Source of the DNA: Candidatus Acidiferrum typicum | GTDB lineage: Bacteria > Acidobacteriota > Terriglobia > Acidiferrales > UBA7541 | Reading direction: 5' to 3' | DNA: 64,000 nucleotides | NCBI GenBank assembly: GCA_025463055.1 | Contig: JAOAPV010000122.1 | Location: 1-64,000 of the forward strand | In this document: positions 19,467-27,940 of the stretch, one piece after another | Layout: each line of letters starts with the position of its first letter | Numbering within the stretch: position 1 is the first letter of the stretch | The notes under the pieces: model-generated | Database searches by the model: none | What the model was told of the DNA's origin: nothing | Seen by the model: the letters and a program-made list of their open reading frames with translations, nothing else | Position numbers and translations under genes: made by a program

Positions 19467-20006
19467 TTGACTCGACAACCGGACATACGCCCCTACCGCG
19501 GCAAGCGCCCAGAAATCGCCGCCTCCGCCTACATTGACCCTGCCGCCGTGATCATCGGCGACGTAGTCATCGGCGCCGACTCCAGCGTCTGGCCCTCCAC
19601 GGTCGTCCGCGGCGACGTGCACTACATCCGCATCGGCGCCCGCACCAACATTCAAGACGGCTGCGTCCTCCACGTAATGCGCGACGAATACCCTCTGCTC
19701 CTCGGCGACGACGTCACCATCGGCCACAGCGTAACCCTGCACGGCTGCGCCATCGAGTCCCGCTGCCTGGTAGGCATGGGCGCCGTAATCCTAAATGGTG
19801 TAAAAATAGGCGCAGGCAGTATAGTAGCCGCAGGCACCCTGATCCTGGAGCGCACCGAAATCCCACCAGGCAGCCTGGTAGTAGGCCACCCCGGCAAAGT
19901 AAAGCGTCCCCTAACCTCAGTCGACCAAGCCGCAATAGACGCCTACGCCCAGCGCTACGTCGAATACAAAAACATCTACCGCGAGGAACCAACCGATGCG
20001 CGCTAG
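19467..20006 (+). CDS. Gamma-carbonic anhydrase family protein
   Basis: A 179-residue left-handed beta-helix protein of the gamma-carbonic anhydrase/YrdA type. Hexapeptide repeats run through the chain (IGDVVIGADSSVWPSTVV, IGARTNIQDGCVLHV, VKIGAGSIVAAGTLIL). The three zinc-binding His are visible in GDVHYIRIGA and in GHSVTLHG. Whether it hydrates CO2 is open, since many homologues lack activity. The frame starts at TTG 19467, with GGCGG about 10 bases upstream; no better start gives the conserved RPYRGKRPEIAASAYIDP opening. The upstream gap carries unusual repeats. It is followed by a GTAG hairpin and hisS. Confidence 0.9.
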   Translation: MTRQPDIRPYRGKRPEIAASAYIDPAAVIIGDVVIGADSSVWPSTVVRGDVHYIRIGARTNIQDGCVLHVMRDEYPLLLGDDVTIGHSVTLHGCAIESRCLVGMGAVILNGVKIGAGSIVAAGTLILERTEIPPGSLVVGHPGKVKRPLTSVDQAAIDAYAQRYVEYKNIYREEPTDAR

Positions 20007-20017
20007 TGCGATATCTT

Positions 20018-20042
20018 GTAGGGGCACAGCATGCTGTGCCCC
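20018..20042. repeat. GTAG-headed hairpin (REP-like), perfect palindrome
   Basis: GTAG at 20018-20021, then GGGGCACAGCA (20021-20031) directly abuts its exact complement TGCTGTGCCCC (20032-20042). It lies in the gap before hisS. A longer hisS frame that would begin inside this element is therefore unlikely to be used. Confidence 0.8.
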
Positions 20043-20132
20043 AGCTTGCCCGGACGCGCACTTCAAGCAAGGTGGTTCGCGCGATGGCTTCGAGCGCGCA
20101 TTTCCCAGCTTTGTAGGGGGTCGGAACTTCCA

Positions 20133-21752
20133 GTGAGCGACGCCACAGCAAAAAGAGAAGAGCGCCGCAAATTCCAGGCGATCCGTGGCACGCGTGACCT
20201 CTTGCCGCCGGAAACAGCGCTGTGGAACCGCGTCGAGCAAACCGCCCACGAAGTCTTCTCCACCTTCGGCTTCGGCGAAATCCGACTACCCATCTTCGAG
20301 CCCACAGAACTCTTCGCCCGCGCCGTCGGTGGCGAAACCGACATCGTCTCCAAGGAAATGTACACATTTGAAGACCATGGTTTTGTCGAGCTCGAACAAG
20401 TCAGAGCAGCACTTATTATTACGAAAACGTTCGACATCAAGGATGTGTCTTCGTTTTCCGCATTCGAGCGCAACGTACTCAACTATGTGAGCACCCTCCG
20501 GGAACGGTTCAACAGTGCCGAGGTTCCTAAAACCCCCGAAAATGAACGCGTTCTTGACTCGATTCTCAACCTTTTCGAGCGCATGAACCATTTCCTCAAA
20601 AAATATCTTGAAACGCCGGCGGACTCCCACGCCGATATGTTTGACCAGTACCTTTTGGACGTAAAGCACGCCTTGCGTTCTTTTCATTTCGGTGACGTCC
20701 TGAGCCTACGCCCCGAAGCCACCGCCTCCGTCTGCCGCGCCTACATCGAGCACAACATGCAGCAGCTCCCGCAGCCGGTAAAGCTGTACTACATGGGGCC
20801 GATGTTTCGCCGCGAGCGCCCGCAAAAAGGCCGCTACCGCCAGTTCTATCAAATCGGAGCAGAAATACTCGGAGGTTCCGACGCTCCCGCCATCGACGCC
20901 GAAGTCATCGAAATGCTGATGACCTACTTCGACAAGGTTGGCCTGCACGGCGCAACGCTCTACATCAATTCCATCGGCCACAACGCCGAAAATTGCCGCC
21001 GCGGCTACGTCGCAAACCTTAAAGCCGCGCTCGAAAAAGTAAAAGACAAACTATGCCCAGACTCCCAGCGCCGCATCGACACTAATCCGCTCCGTGTCCT
21101 CGACTCCAAGCTCGAAAGCGAGCAACCCATCATCGCCACGCTCCCGCATATCGCCGACCACCTTTGCGATGAATGCAAAACGAACTACGCCGAGGTAAAG
21201 CGCCAACTCGAGGTCCGTGGTGTCCTCTACCAGGAAAACTGGCGCCTGGTCCGCGGCCTCGACTACTACATGCGCACCACCTTTGAAATCACCGCCCCAG
21301 GCCTCGGCTCGCAAAACGCCGTCTGCGGCGGCGGCCGCTACGACGGCTTAGTCGAGCTGCTCGGCGGCCCGCCAACAAAAGGCATCGGCTTCGCGATCGG
21401 CGAGGACCGCCTAATCCTCTCTCTGCAAGAAAGCGGCAAAGCAAAAGTCGAACAAGGCCGCGACGTCTACATCGCATGGATGGGCGAACACGCCTACGCC
21501 GCCGCTATCCGCGCCGCAAAAGATCTGCGCAACGCCGGCTTCAGCGTGGAGCTTCCGCCGCTAGAGCAAAAATTCGGCAAAGCCCTCGGCCAAGCCGACA
21601 AGCTAGGCGCAAAATACGCCCTAATCCTCGGCGACAACGAAGTAAGCGAAGCCCTCTGGACCATCAAGACTTTGTCAACGGGTGAGCAACAAAAACTCCC
21701 CGAGCCAGAATTGCTACAATTTTTGCGCGACCAAAAACCGGAGTCGCAGTAG
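20133..21752 (+). CDS. hisS: Histidyl-tRNA synthetase with an unusual internal insertion
   Basis: Class II synthetase that charges tRNA-His. Motifs present are FQAIRGTRDLLP at the N-terminus, GETDIVSKEMYTFED, SLRPEATASVCRAYIEH, motif 2 MGPMFRRERPQKGRYRQFYQ, the His-specific LVRGLDYYMRTTFE, CGGGRYDGL and GIGFAIGEDRL, then an anticodon-binding domain. The protein is 539 residues against about 430 in the family. The excess is one block, residues about 83-188, between MYTFEDHG and LSLRPEAT, which are normally a few residues apart. The block (20373-20700) has no stop codon and is about 48 percent G+C against 64 percent in its flanks. The GTG at 20133 is chosen because longer frames start inside the upstream repeat. 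Confidence 0.93.
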   Translation: MSDATAKREERRKFQAIRGTRDLLPPETALWNRVEQTAHEVFSTFGFGEIRLPIFEPTELFARAVGGETDIVSKEMYTFEDHGFVELEQVRAALIITKTFDIKDVSSFSAFERNVLNYVSTLRERFNSAEVPKTPENERVLDSILNLFERMNHFLKKYLETPADSHADMFDQYLLDVKHALRSFHFGDVLSLRPEATASVCRAYIEHNMQQLPQPVKLYYMGPMFRRERPQKGRYRQFYQIGAEILGGSDAPAIDAEVIEMLMTYFDKVGLHGATLYINSIGHNAENCRRGYVANLKAALEKVKDKLCPDSQRRIDTNPLRVLDSKLESEQPIIATLPHIADHLCDECKTNYAEVKRQLEVRGVLYQENWRLVRGLDYYMRTTFEITAPGLGSQNAVCGGGRYDGLVELLGGPPTKGIGFAIGEDRLILSLQESGKAKVEQGRDVYIAWMGEHAYAAAIRAAKDLRNAGFSVELPPLEQKFGKALGQADKLGAKYALILGDNEVSEALWTIKTLSTGEQQKLPEPELLQFLRDQKPESQ

Positions 21753-21774
21753 CTAGATCGACGAGTTTGCTCAT

Positions 21775-21801
21775 GTAGCGGCCGCGGACTGTCGCGGGCG
21801 C
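21775..21801. repeat. GTAG-headed hairpin (REP-like)
   Basis: GTAG at 21775-21778, then GCGGCCGCG (21778-21786) pairs with CGCGGGCGC (21793-21801) with one mismatch around GACTGT. It lies 23 bases after the hisS stop codon. Confidence 0.55.
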
Positions 21802-21934
21802 CTTCTGCTGCGCCACTCGGGCCATCACTTTGTGCAAAGTATGAGAAGCCTGTCATCCTGAAGCTGTCGGACGAGGATAGCTGAAGGATCTCAGCGTAAA
21901 ATGAACCGACCTAAGTAAGCGAGGAAGAACCGCC

Positions 21935-23728
21935 GTGCTAGATTTTCTCGGCAACCTAAAACGTACCCACTACTGCGGCGCCCTGCGCGCCCCTGACGCT
22001 GGCAAAAACGCTATCGTAATGGGCTGGGTGCATCGCCGCCGCGACCTCGGCAACTTGCTCTTCCTCGATATCCGCGACCGCACCGGCATCGTCCAAGTCG
22101 TCTTCAACAAAGAAACGCAGCCGCAAGCCCACGCGAAAGCCGAGCAAGCCCGCAGCGAATTCGTCGTCGCGGTCGAGGGTCAGGTAATCAAGCGCCAAAA
22201 ATCTAATCCCGAGCTAACCACCGGCGAAGTCGAGCTAGTCGCCGCCAACCTGCACATCCTAAACAACGCAAAAACTCCGCCGTTCCCCGTAGAAGACGAA
22301 ATCAACGCCGCCGAAGAAACCCGCCTGCGCTACCGCTATATCGATCTCCGCCGCTCAAAGCCGCACCGCAATATCGCCCTACGCCACAAAATCGTTCTCG
22401 AAATCCGCAAAGTCATGGACGAAATGGGCTTCATCGAAGTCGAAACGCCCATGCTCACCCGCTCCACGCCCGAAGGCGCGCGCGATTATCTCGTCCCCAG
22501 CCGCGTGCATCACGGCCAGTTCTACGCGCTGCCGCAGTCGCCGCAAATCTTCAAGCAAATCCTGATGATTGGCGGCCTCGACCGTTACTTCCAAATCGTG
22601 AAATGCTTTCGCGACGAAGATCTCCGCGCCGACCGCCAGCCCGAATTCACCCAGCTCGACCTCGAAATGTCGTTCCCACGCCAGGAAGACATCTTCGAAG
22701 TCATCGAAAACGTGATGGTGCGTGCCTGCGCGGTCGCCGGCGTCAAAGCCGAACGCCCCTTCCCGCACATGCTCTACAAAGACGCTATCCGCAAATTCGG
22801 CAGCGACAAACCCGATCTGCGCTTCGGCATGGAGCTACACGAAGTCACAAGTTGCTTTCCTGAGGAAGCAAAACAAAAGCTGCAAATTGAAGGCAACGTC
22901 TTCGCATTCGCCGCAACCGGCGCAGCAAATTATTCGCGCAAGCAACTAGACGATCTCACAGAAAAAGCAAAATCTCTCGGCGCCCGCGGCGCCTATTTCG
23001 TAAAGGTCGCGCCCGAAGGCACTACCTCAACCGTCGAAAAACTAATCGGCCCGGAAAACGTAAAGAAACTCGCCGAAGCCGCGGGCGCAAAACCGGGCGA
23101 TCTCGTTGTCGCTGTAAGCGCCAAGCAACAAATCAAAGGCACCGAAGCCGCCGCGCTAATCGCCGGCCAGCTCCGCCTGCAACTCGGCGAAGCTCTCAGC
23201 CTGATCGACAAGTCGCAATGGAAATTTCTCTGGATCACCGGCTTCCCACTCTTTGAGTGGAGCGAGTCCGACAAGCAGTGGGTCAGCGCCCAGCACCCCT
23301 TCACCGGCATCGTCGATGAAGATCTGGGAAAACTAGAATCCGCGCCCTGGGAAGTCCGTTCCAAAGGCTATGACCTAGTCTTGAACGGCAACGAGCTAGG
23401 CTCCGGCAGCATCAGAATCCATCGCCAGGATATCCAAGCGCGTCTATTCAAAGCCCTCGGCCTAACCGAAGAGCAGCAGCGCCGCCGCTTCGGCTTCTTC
23501 CTAGACGCCCTAACTTACGGCACGCCACCCCACGGCGGCATAGCCCTAGGCATCGACCGCATAGCCATGCTCTTAGCCGGCGAGCGCTCCCTACGCGAAG
23601 TAATCGCCTTCCCCAAAACCACCGCCGCCCAAGACCTAATGGCCGAATCCCCCAGCGAAGTCGACACCGACCAGCTCGACCAACTAGGCATCGCCATCAA
23701 GCCCAGCGCCAAGAAAGCCGCCGAATGA
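21935..23728 (+). CDS. aspS: Aspartyl-tRNA synthetase, bacterial type
   Basis: A 597-residue class II synthetase of the long bacterial form. An N-terminal OB-fold anticodon domain reads GWVHRRRDLGNLLFLDIRDR. The catalytic core carries FIEVETPMLTRSTPEGARDYLVP (first part of motif 1), FRDEDLRADRQPEFTQLD (motif 2) and GGIALGIDRIAMLL (motif 3). The GAD insertion domain lies between them (about 285-420). GTG at 21935 is the start, with GAGGAAG at ribosome-binding distance. Whether it charges only tRNA-Asp or also tRNA-Asn cannot be read from this window. A small membrane protein gene and mutL follow closely. Confidence 0.96.
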   Translation: MLDFLGNLKRTHYCGALRAPDAGKNAIVMGWVHRRRDLGNLLFLDIRDRTGIVQVVFNKETQPQAHAKAEQARSEFVVAVEGQVIKRQKSNPELTTGEVELVAANLHILNNAKTPPFPVEDEINAAEETRLRYRYIDLRRSKPHRNIALRHKIVLEIRKVMDEMGFIEVETPMLTRSTPEGARDYLVPSRVHHGQFYALPQSPQIFKQILMIGGLDRYFQIVKCFRDEDLRADRQPEFTQLDLEMSFPRQEDIFEVIENVMVRACAVAGVKAERPFPHMLYKDAIRKFGSDKPDLRFGMELHEVTSCFPEEAKQKLQIEGNVFAFAATGAANYSRKQLDDLTEKAKSLGARGAYFVKVAPEGTTSTVEKLIGPENVKKLAEAAGAKPGDLVVAVSAKQQIKGTEAAALIAGQLRLQLGEALSLIDKSQWKFLWITGFPLFEWSESDKQWVSAQHPFTGIVDEDLGKLESAPWEVRSKGYDLVLNGNELGSGSIRIHRQDIQARLFKALGLTEEQQRRRFGFFLDALTYGTPPHGGIALGIDRIAMLLAGERSLREVIAFPKTTAAQDLMAESPSEVDTDQLDQLGIAIKPSAKKAAE

Positions 23729-23746
23729 TATCCTTACCTGCGGTCT

Positions 23747-24250
23747 ATGAACCTTCTCCCAGCAATTCGCGAAGACCACGACCCCTTCGCCATTCCGGCT
23801 CTGCTTCCCGGCCCGCAGCGGTTGCTCATTTTTCTGCGATGGACGAGCTACTGTTGCCCACACTGTAAGACGGTGTTTCATAAAGACTTTTGGCCGTCTA
23901 ACGTTAGGCTAGGTTGTGGAAAGCGTGCGTGCAGAAAATGTGGGAGAGTTTTTGATGACGGCTCACGTGAATGGCCTGAATTGGGACGCGCTCAGAAGTT
24001 TCGGTTTTACTTACCACCGGGCATTCAGGCGATTACAGGGGGACTGTTGTTCTGCGCGATCTTCACCCTCGTCATTGCTCCGCGAGACGTACTCAACATC
24101 CCGGCTGGAGTAATTGTGTTCTTGGTCTTTCTTTCACCTACCTTTGTCTGGTGTCTTGTCCGTCTTCTGTGGGTTCAGAGGTCCAGACATCGTTTTGAGA
24201 ACGATCCCCACGCCATGCAGAGTAAAATGGAGACGCAACAGATTAATTAA
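23747..24250 (+). CDS. Zinc-ribbon membrane protein of unknown function
   Basis: A 167-residue protein I do not recognise. Residues about 36-65 form a Cys4 zinc ribbon (CCPHCKTVFHKDF, then CRKCGRVFDDGSREWPEL). Two transmembrane segments follow: ITGGLLFCAIFTLVIA and IPAGVIVFLVFLSPTFVWCLV. A basic tail ends the protein. The zinc ribbon probably faces the cytoplasm. Its stop TAA overlaps the ATG of mutL by one base, so the two are probably co-transcribed and translationally coupled, 18 bases after aspS. Base composition is less G+C rich than its neighbours. No functional link to mismatch repair is implied beyond position. Confidence 0.75.
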   Translation: MNLLPAIREDHDPFAIPALLPGPQRLLIFLRWTSYCCPHCKTVFHKDFWPSNVRLGCGKRACRKCGRVFDDGSREWPELGRAQKFRFYLPPGIQAITGGLLFCAIFTLVIAPRDVLNIPAGVIVFLVFLSPTFVWCLVRLLWVQRSRHRFENDPHAMQSKMETQQIN

Positions 24251-26244
24251 TGTCCAGAATTCGTATCCTGCCCGAAGCTGTCGCCAACCGCATCGCCGCG
24301 GGCGAAGTCGTTGAGCGCCCCGCCTCCGTCGTCAAGGAGCTGCTCGAAAACGCTCTCGACGCCGGCGCAAAAACCATTCGCGTCGAGGTCGAAGCTGGCG
24401 GCAAGCGCATGATTCGTGTAATCGACGACGGCCACGGTATGGCCCACGACGACGCGCTGCTCGCATTCGAGCGCCACGCCACCAGCAAGCTGCGCTCCGC
24501 CGACGATCTCCTTTCCATCCCTACGCTAGGTTTCCGCGGCGAAGCCCTCCCGACGATCGCGGCCGTCTCCCGCCTGCTCCTCGAATCCCGCGCCGAAGAA
24601 GACGCCGAAGGCACCCGCGTAGAATTCGCTGGAGGCAAACTCGTCAGCGTAAAGCCCGCAGGCCTTCCCGCCGGCACCACCGTCAGCGTCGCCGATCTTT
24701 TTTACTGCGTCCCCGCGCGCCGCAAATTCCTGAAATCCGACACCACCGAACTAGGACACATCGCCTCGCTCGTTACCCACTACGCCCTCGCCAATCCCGG
24801 CAAACAATTCGTCCTCACCACGCCCACGCAGCAAATCGTCGACTGTTCTCCCGTCGAGCGCCTCGCCGAGCGCGTCTACCAACTCTTCGGCAAGCAATCC
24901 TTCGACGAGCTAATCGAAATCCCCGTAGCCAGCGCCGCCTTTCGCGCCGCCATCACCGAACCCGAACTAGAACAAAGCGAAGAAAAAGCGCGGCTCAGCG
25001 TTTACGGTTTCACGTCGCGCCCGGAAGTCCAGCGCCCCAATCGGAACGGTATCTACATCTTCGTCAATCGCCGCCTCGTCCGCGATCGCCTGATTCTCCA
25101 CGCCATCCATGAGGCCTATCGCAACATTCTCCCCAGCAACGTTTTCCCCGCCACGTTACTGTTCCTCGAAATGCCCTACGACGAAGTCGACGTCAACGTC
25201 CACCCCGCAAAAATCGAAGTGCGCTTCCGTCGATCGCAATTCGTGCACGACTTCACGCGCGATTCCATTCGTCAAGCCCTAATGGCCGTCCGCCCAATCG
25301 CCAGTTTCGCCGCCGCAGCCGCTGCATCAGGGCAAAACGCAAACACCTCTGCTGGACAATTGTCGAACGCTCCCTCAATGGACCCCACAGCTCCGTCCAT
25401 CGTTCCGCGTGCCGTCATCCCCGCAATGGAAGAGATCGGCCTAGGCAGCGGCGTGGGCTCCGATGGCGGCTTCGATCTGACATCCGCTCCGATGCAGCCT
25501 GTAGAGCAGCGTTTCGCATTTCCGGCTGGCCCGGAAACTTCGCTCGAACCTGGCGCCGCTTTCGGCGCGTCGAATCTAGCGAGCACAGCAGCCGCGCCCA
25601 ACTGGGCCGGGAATTTCGCGGCAGGCAACGGCAGCGCTCCTGCAACACTTCCGCACCCTGACCAGATCGCCGATTTAAAACCGCTCGGTCAGGTCAGCTC
25701 CAGCTTTATTGTCGCCGTCAACGGCGAAGGCCTCTGGCTCGTCGATCAGCACGTCGCTCACGAGCGTGTTTTGTTCGAGCAGCACCTCGAAGCGCGGCGC
25801 GCAGGCAGAGTCGAAAGCCAGCGCATGCTCATGCCTATGATTCTCGAGCTCTCCCCGCGCCAGCTCGTCATCTACGAAAAAATCGCCGAAGAACTAAGCG
25901 CGAACGGCTTCGAAGTCGAGCCCATGGGTCCGCGCAGCGTCGCCATTCAGGCCGCGCCTGCAGGTATCACCGGCAGCGATGCCGAAAAGCTCCTCACGGA
26001 AATTCTCGATGGCATCGAACGCGAAAACGCCGCCATCTCCATCGAAACGCTGCAAGCTAAAATCGCCGCCTCCACCGCGTGCCACGCCGCCATCAAAGTC
26101 AACATGCCGCTAGATCAAACAAAAATGGAATGGCTCCTGTCGGCGCTAGCGAAAACGGATTGCCCCATGAGCTGTCCCCACGGCCGCCCCGTGGTTCTTC
26201 GCTATTCCGTAAAAGAAATCGAGAAAGCGTTCCACCGCATTTGA
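24250..26244 (+). CDS. mutL: DNA mismatch repair protein MutL
   Basis: A 664-residue GHKL ATPase that couples mismatch recognition by MutS to strand removal. The N-terminal ATPase motifs are intact: VVKELLENALDAG, VIDDGHGM and GFRGEALPTI. The interdomain linker (about 350-465) is rich in Ala, Ser and Pro. The C-terminal domain carries DQHVAHERVLFE, a DQHA(x)2E(x)4E endonuclease motif with Val replacing Ala, plus ACHAAIK and CPHGRPVV. It is therefore of the endonuclease type found in bacteria without MutH. The ATG overlaps the stop of the upstream zinc-ribbon gene. No mutS lies in the window. Confidence 0.95.
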   Translation: MSRIRILPEAVANRIAAGEVVERPASVVKELLENALDAGAKTIRVEVEAGGKRMIRVIDDGHGMAHDDALLAFERHATSKLRSADDLLSIPTLGFRGEALPTIAAVSRLLLESRAEEDAEGTRVEFAGGKLVSVKPAGLPAGTTVSVADLFYCVPARRKFLKSDTTELGHIASLVTHYALANPGKQFVLTTPTQQIVDCSPVERLAERVYQLFGKQSFDELIEIPVASAAFRAAITEPELEQSEEKARLSVYGFTSRPEVQRPNRNGIYIFVNRRLVRDRLILHAIHEAYRNILPSNVFPATLLFLEMPYDEVDVNVHPAKIEVRFRRSQFVHDFTRDSIRQALMAVRPIASFAAAAAASGQNANTSAGQLSNAPSMDPTAPSIVPRAVIPAMEEIGLGSGVGSDGGFDLTSAPMQPVEQRFAFPAGPETSLEPGAAFGASNLASTAAAPNWAGNFAAGNGSAPATLPHPDQIADLKPLGQVSSSFIVAVNGEGLWLVDQHVAHERVLFEQHLEARRAGRVESQRMLMPMILELSPRQLVIYEKIAEELSANGFEVEPMGPRSVAIQAAPAGITGSDAEKLLTEILDGIERENAAISIETLQAKIAASTACHAAIKVNMPLDQTKMEWLLSALAKTDCPMSCPHGRPVVLRYSVKEIEKAFHRI

Positions 26245-26280
26245 GATGAACCGCGTTCACGACGCACTGCATTTGACGAT

Positions 26281-26305
26281 GTAGTGGCCAGTCTTTAGAC
26301 TGGCC
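26281..26305. repeat. GTAG-headed hairpin (REP-like)
   Basis: GTAG at 26281-26284, then GGCCAGTCT (26286-26294) pairs perfectly with AGACTGGCC (26297-26305) around TT. It lies 36 bases after the mutL stop and just before the fabI ribosome-binding site. Confidence 0.75.
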
Positions 26306-26328
26306 GACGTCTACGCCAAGAGGAGAAC

Positions 26329-27093
26329 GTGACCGAAACACAAAAGACCGCGGTGATCTTCGGCCTGGCCAACAAACGCAGCATCGCGTGGGCCATCGCG
26401 CAAAAACTTCAGCAAGCCGGCTGGCAACTCGCCATCACCTACCAAAACGAACGTCTCGAGCAAGAAGCCAAAGACCTAATCACCGATCTTCCCGGCGCCT
26501 CCGGCTTTATGTGCGACGTCTCGTCCGATGAGCAGATCGCGAAATTGTTCGCCGACTTGAAAGAGAAATACGGCGAGCTACATGGCGTGGTGCACAGCGT
26601 CGCGTTCGCGCTCGCCGACGATTTGAAGGGGGAATTCGTAAATACGAGCCGCGAAGGATTCCGCATCGCCCACGACGTCAGCGTCTATTCGCTGATCGCT
26701 GTGGCGCGCGCGGCTGCTCCGCTGATGCCGTCCGGAGGCGGCATCGTGACGATGACTTACTACGGCGCGGAAAAAGTCGTGCCGAAATACAACGTAATGG
26801 GCGTAGCGAAAGCCGCCCTGGAAGCTAGTGTTCGTTATCTGGCCAACGATCTTGGCCCGAAAAGCATTCGCGTCAACGCCATCTCAGCGGGCCCGATCAA
26901 GACGCTGGCGGCGCGCGGAATCTCTGGACTTGGCGAAATGCTCAAATCGCACGCGGAGCGCGCTCCGCTGAAACGTAATGTCGACGCCGCCGAAGTAGGC
27001 GCAACCGCCGCCTTCCTTCTTTCCGACGCCGGCTCCGGCATCACCGGCGAAACCATTTACGTCGACTGCGGCTACAACATCATGGGCTTCTAG
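26329..27093 (+). CDS. fabI: Enoyl-[acyl-carrier-protein] reductase (NADH), FabI
   Basis: A 254-residue short-chain dehydrogenase-like enzyme that performs the last step of each fatty-acid elongation round. FabI-type features are VIFGLANKRSIAWAIAQKLQ (nucleotide binding), HGVVHSVAFA, MTYYGAEKVVPKYNVMGVAK with the catalytic Tyr and Lys, and SAGPIKTLAARGI. The end is DCGYNIMGF. GTG at 26329 follows AGGAG at a good distance. The gene lies between two GTAG hairpins, the second starting on the last base of its stop codon. FabI is the usual triclosan and isoniazid-type target family. Confidence 0.95.
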   Translation: MTETQKTAVIFGLANKRSIAWAIAQKLQQAGWQLAITYQNERLEQEAKDLITDLPGASGFMCDVSSDEQIAKLFADLKEKYGELHGVVHSVAFALADDLKGEFVNTSREGFRIAHDVSVYSLIAVARAAAPLMPSGGGIVTMTYYGAEKVVPKYNVMGVAKAALEASVRYLANDLGPKSIRVNAISAGPIKTLAARGISGLGEMLKSHAERAPLKRNVDAAEVGATAAFLLSDAGSGITGETIYVDCGYNIMGF

Positions 27094-27117
27094 TAGCACG
27101 GACACTCATGTCTGTGC
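27093..27117. repeat. GTAG-headed hairpin (REP-like)
   Basis: GTAG at 27093-27096 shares its first G with the fabI stop codon. GCACGGACA (27096-27104) pairs with TGTCTGTGC (27109-27117) with one G-T wobble around CTCA. Same layout as the copy after mrp at 18995. Confidence 0.75.
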
Positions 27118-27214
27118 TCTTACGATTGACAACTCTGGCGTCTCTGAAAAAATCATCACGTAACGCGAAGGAATTCCCGTAAACTCTTCCCGCGATTCTT
27201 GCGACTCGCGACTC

Positions 27215-27940
27215 ATGTCCAAACTCACCATTGCAATTGACGGTCCAGCCGGCTCCGGCAAAAGTAGCGTAGCGCGTCTCGTCGCGAACGCGCTCGGCTA
27301 CCTTTATCTGGACAGCGGCGCCATGTATCGCGCGCTCGCGCTGAAAGCGCTTCAGCGCGGCGTTTCGCTCGATGACGAAACGCAATTAGCCAAGCTCGCA
27401 AACGAAACGCACATCGAATTAACACCGCCAACTCCAGAGCAAGAACAATCTGGAATAAAAAATCGTGTCTCTCTCGACGGCAAGGAAGTCACGGAGGAAA
27501 TTCGCACACCGGAGGTGGCGCAAGCTGCTTCACGGCTTGCCACCATCGCGCCGGTGCGAGCTGTGCTCGTCGCGGAGCAGCAGCGCGCCGGTGCTGGTGG
27601 CGGTGTCGTAATGGAAGGCCGCGACATCGGCACCGTTGTGTTTCCTAATGCCGAGCTTAAGATTTTTCTCGAGGCGTCGCCCGAAGTTCGCGCAGAGCGG
27701 CGCTGGAAAGAGCATCAAGAAAAAGGCGAAGACATGACCCTCGAGCAAGTGCTGGAAGAAGTTCGCGAACGCGACAAGCGCGACCGCGAGCGAAAAGTTT
27801 CGCCGCTGGTGCGAGCAAGGGACGCCGTCCTCGTCGACAACACGGCAATGGATGCGGCGGAAACCGCGCGGCTGATTGTAATGCTCGCGCGAGAACGCGA
27901 AAGGGAACTGGCCACGGCCGCTGCCGGGAGGAAGGCGTAA
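27215..27940 (+). CDS. cmk: Cytidylate kinase
   Basis: A 241-residue kinase that phosphorylates CMP and dCMP. The P-loop IAIDGPAGSGKSSVARLVA opens the protein, followed by LDSGAMYRALALKAL, MEGRDIGTVVFPNA and the LID-type Arg-rich region RDKRDRERKVSPL. The family order is complete. The C-terminal 25 residues (LARERERELATAAAGRKA) are extra and basic. Its stop TAA overlaps the ATG of the DUF885 gene by one base, so the two are likely translationally coupled. rpsA, which often follows cmk, is not present. Confidence 0.95.
   Translation: MSKLTIAIDGPAGSGKSSVARLVANALGYLYLDSGAMYRALALKALQRGVSLDDETQLAKLANETHIELTPPTPEQEQSGIKNRVSLDGKEVTEEIRTPEVAQAASRLATIAPVRAVLVAEQQRAGAGGGVVMEGRDIGTVVFPNAELKIFLEASPEVRAERRWKEHQEKGEDMTLEQVLEEVRERDKRDRERKVSPLVRARDAVLVDNTAMDAAETARLIVMLARERERELATAAAGRKA

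Noticed and set aside
20373-20700. Intein or group I intron inside hisS
   Set aside because: There is no Cys/Ser start, no His-Asn end, no endonuclease motif and no frame break, so an ordinary in-frame protein insertion is the simpler reading.
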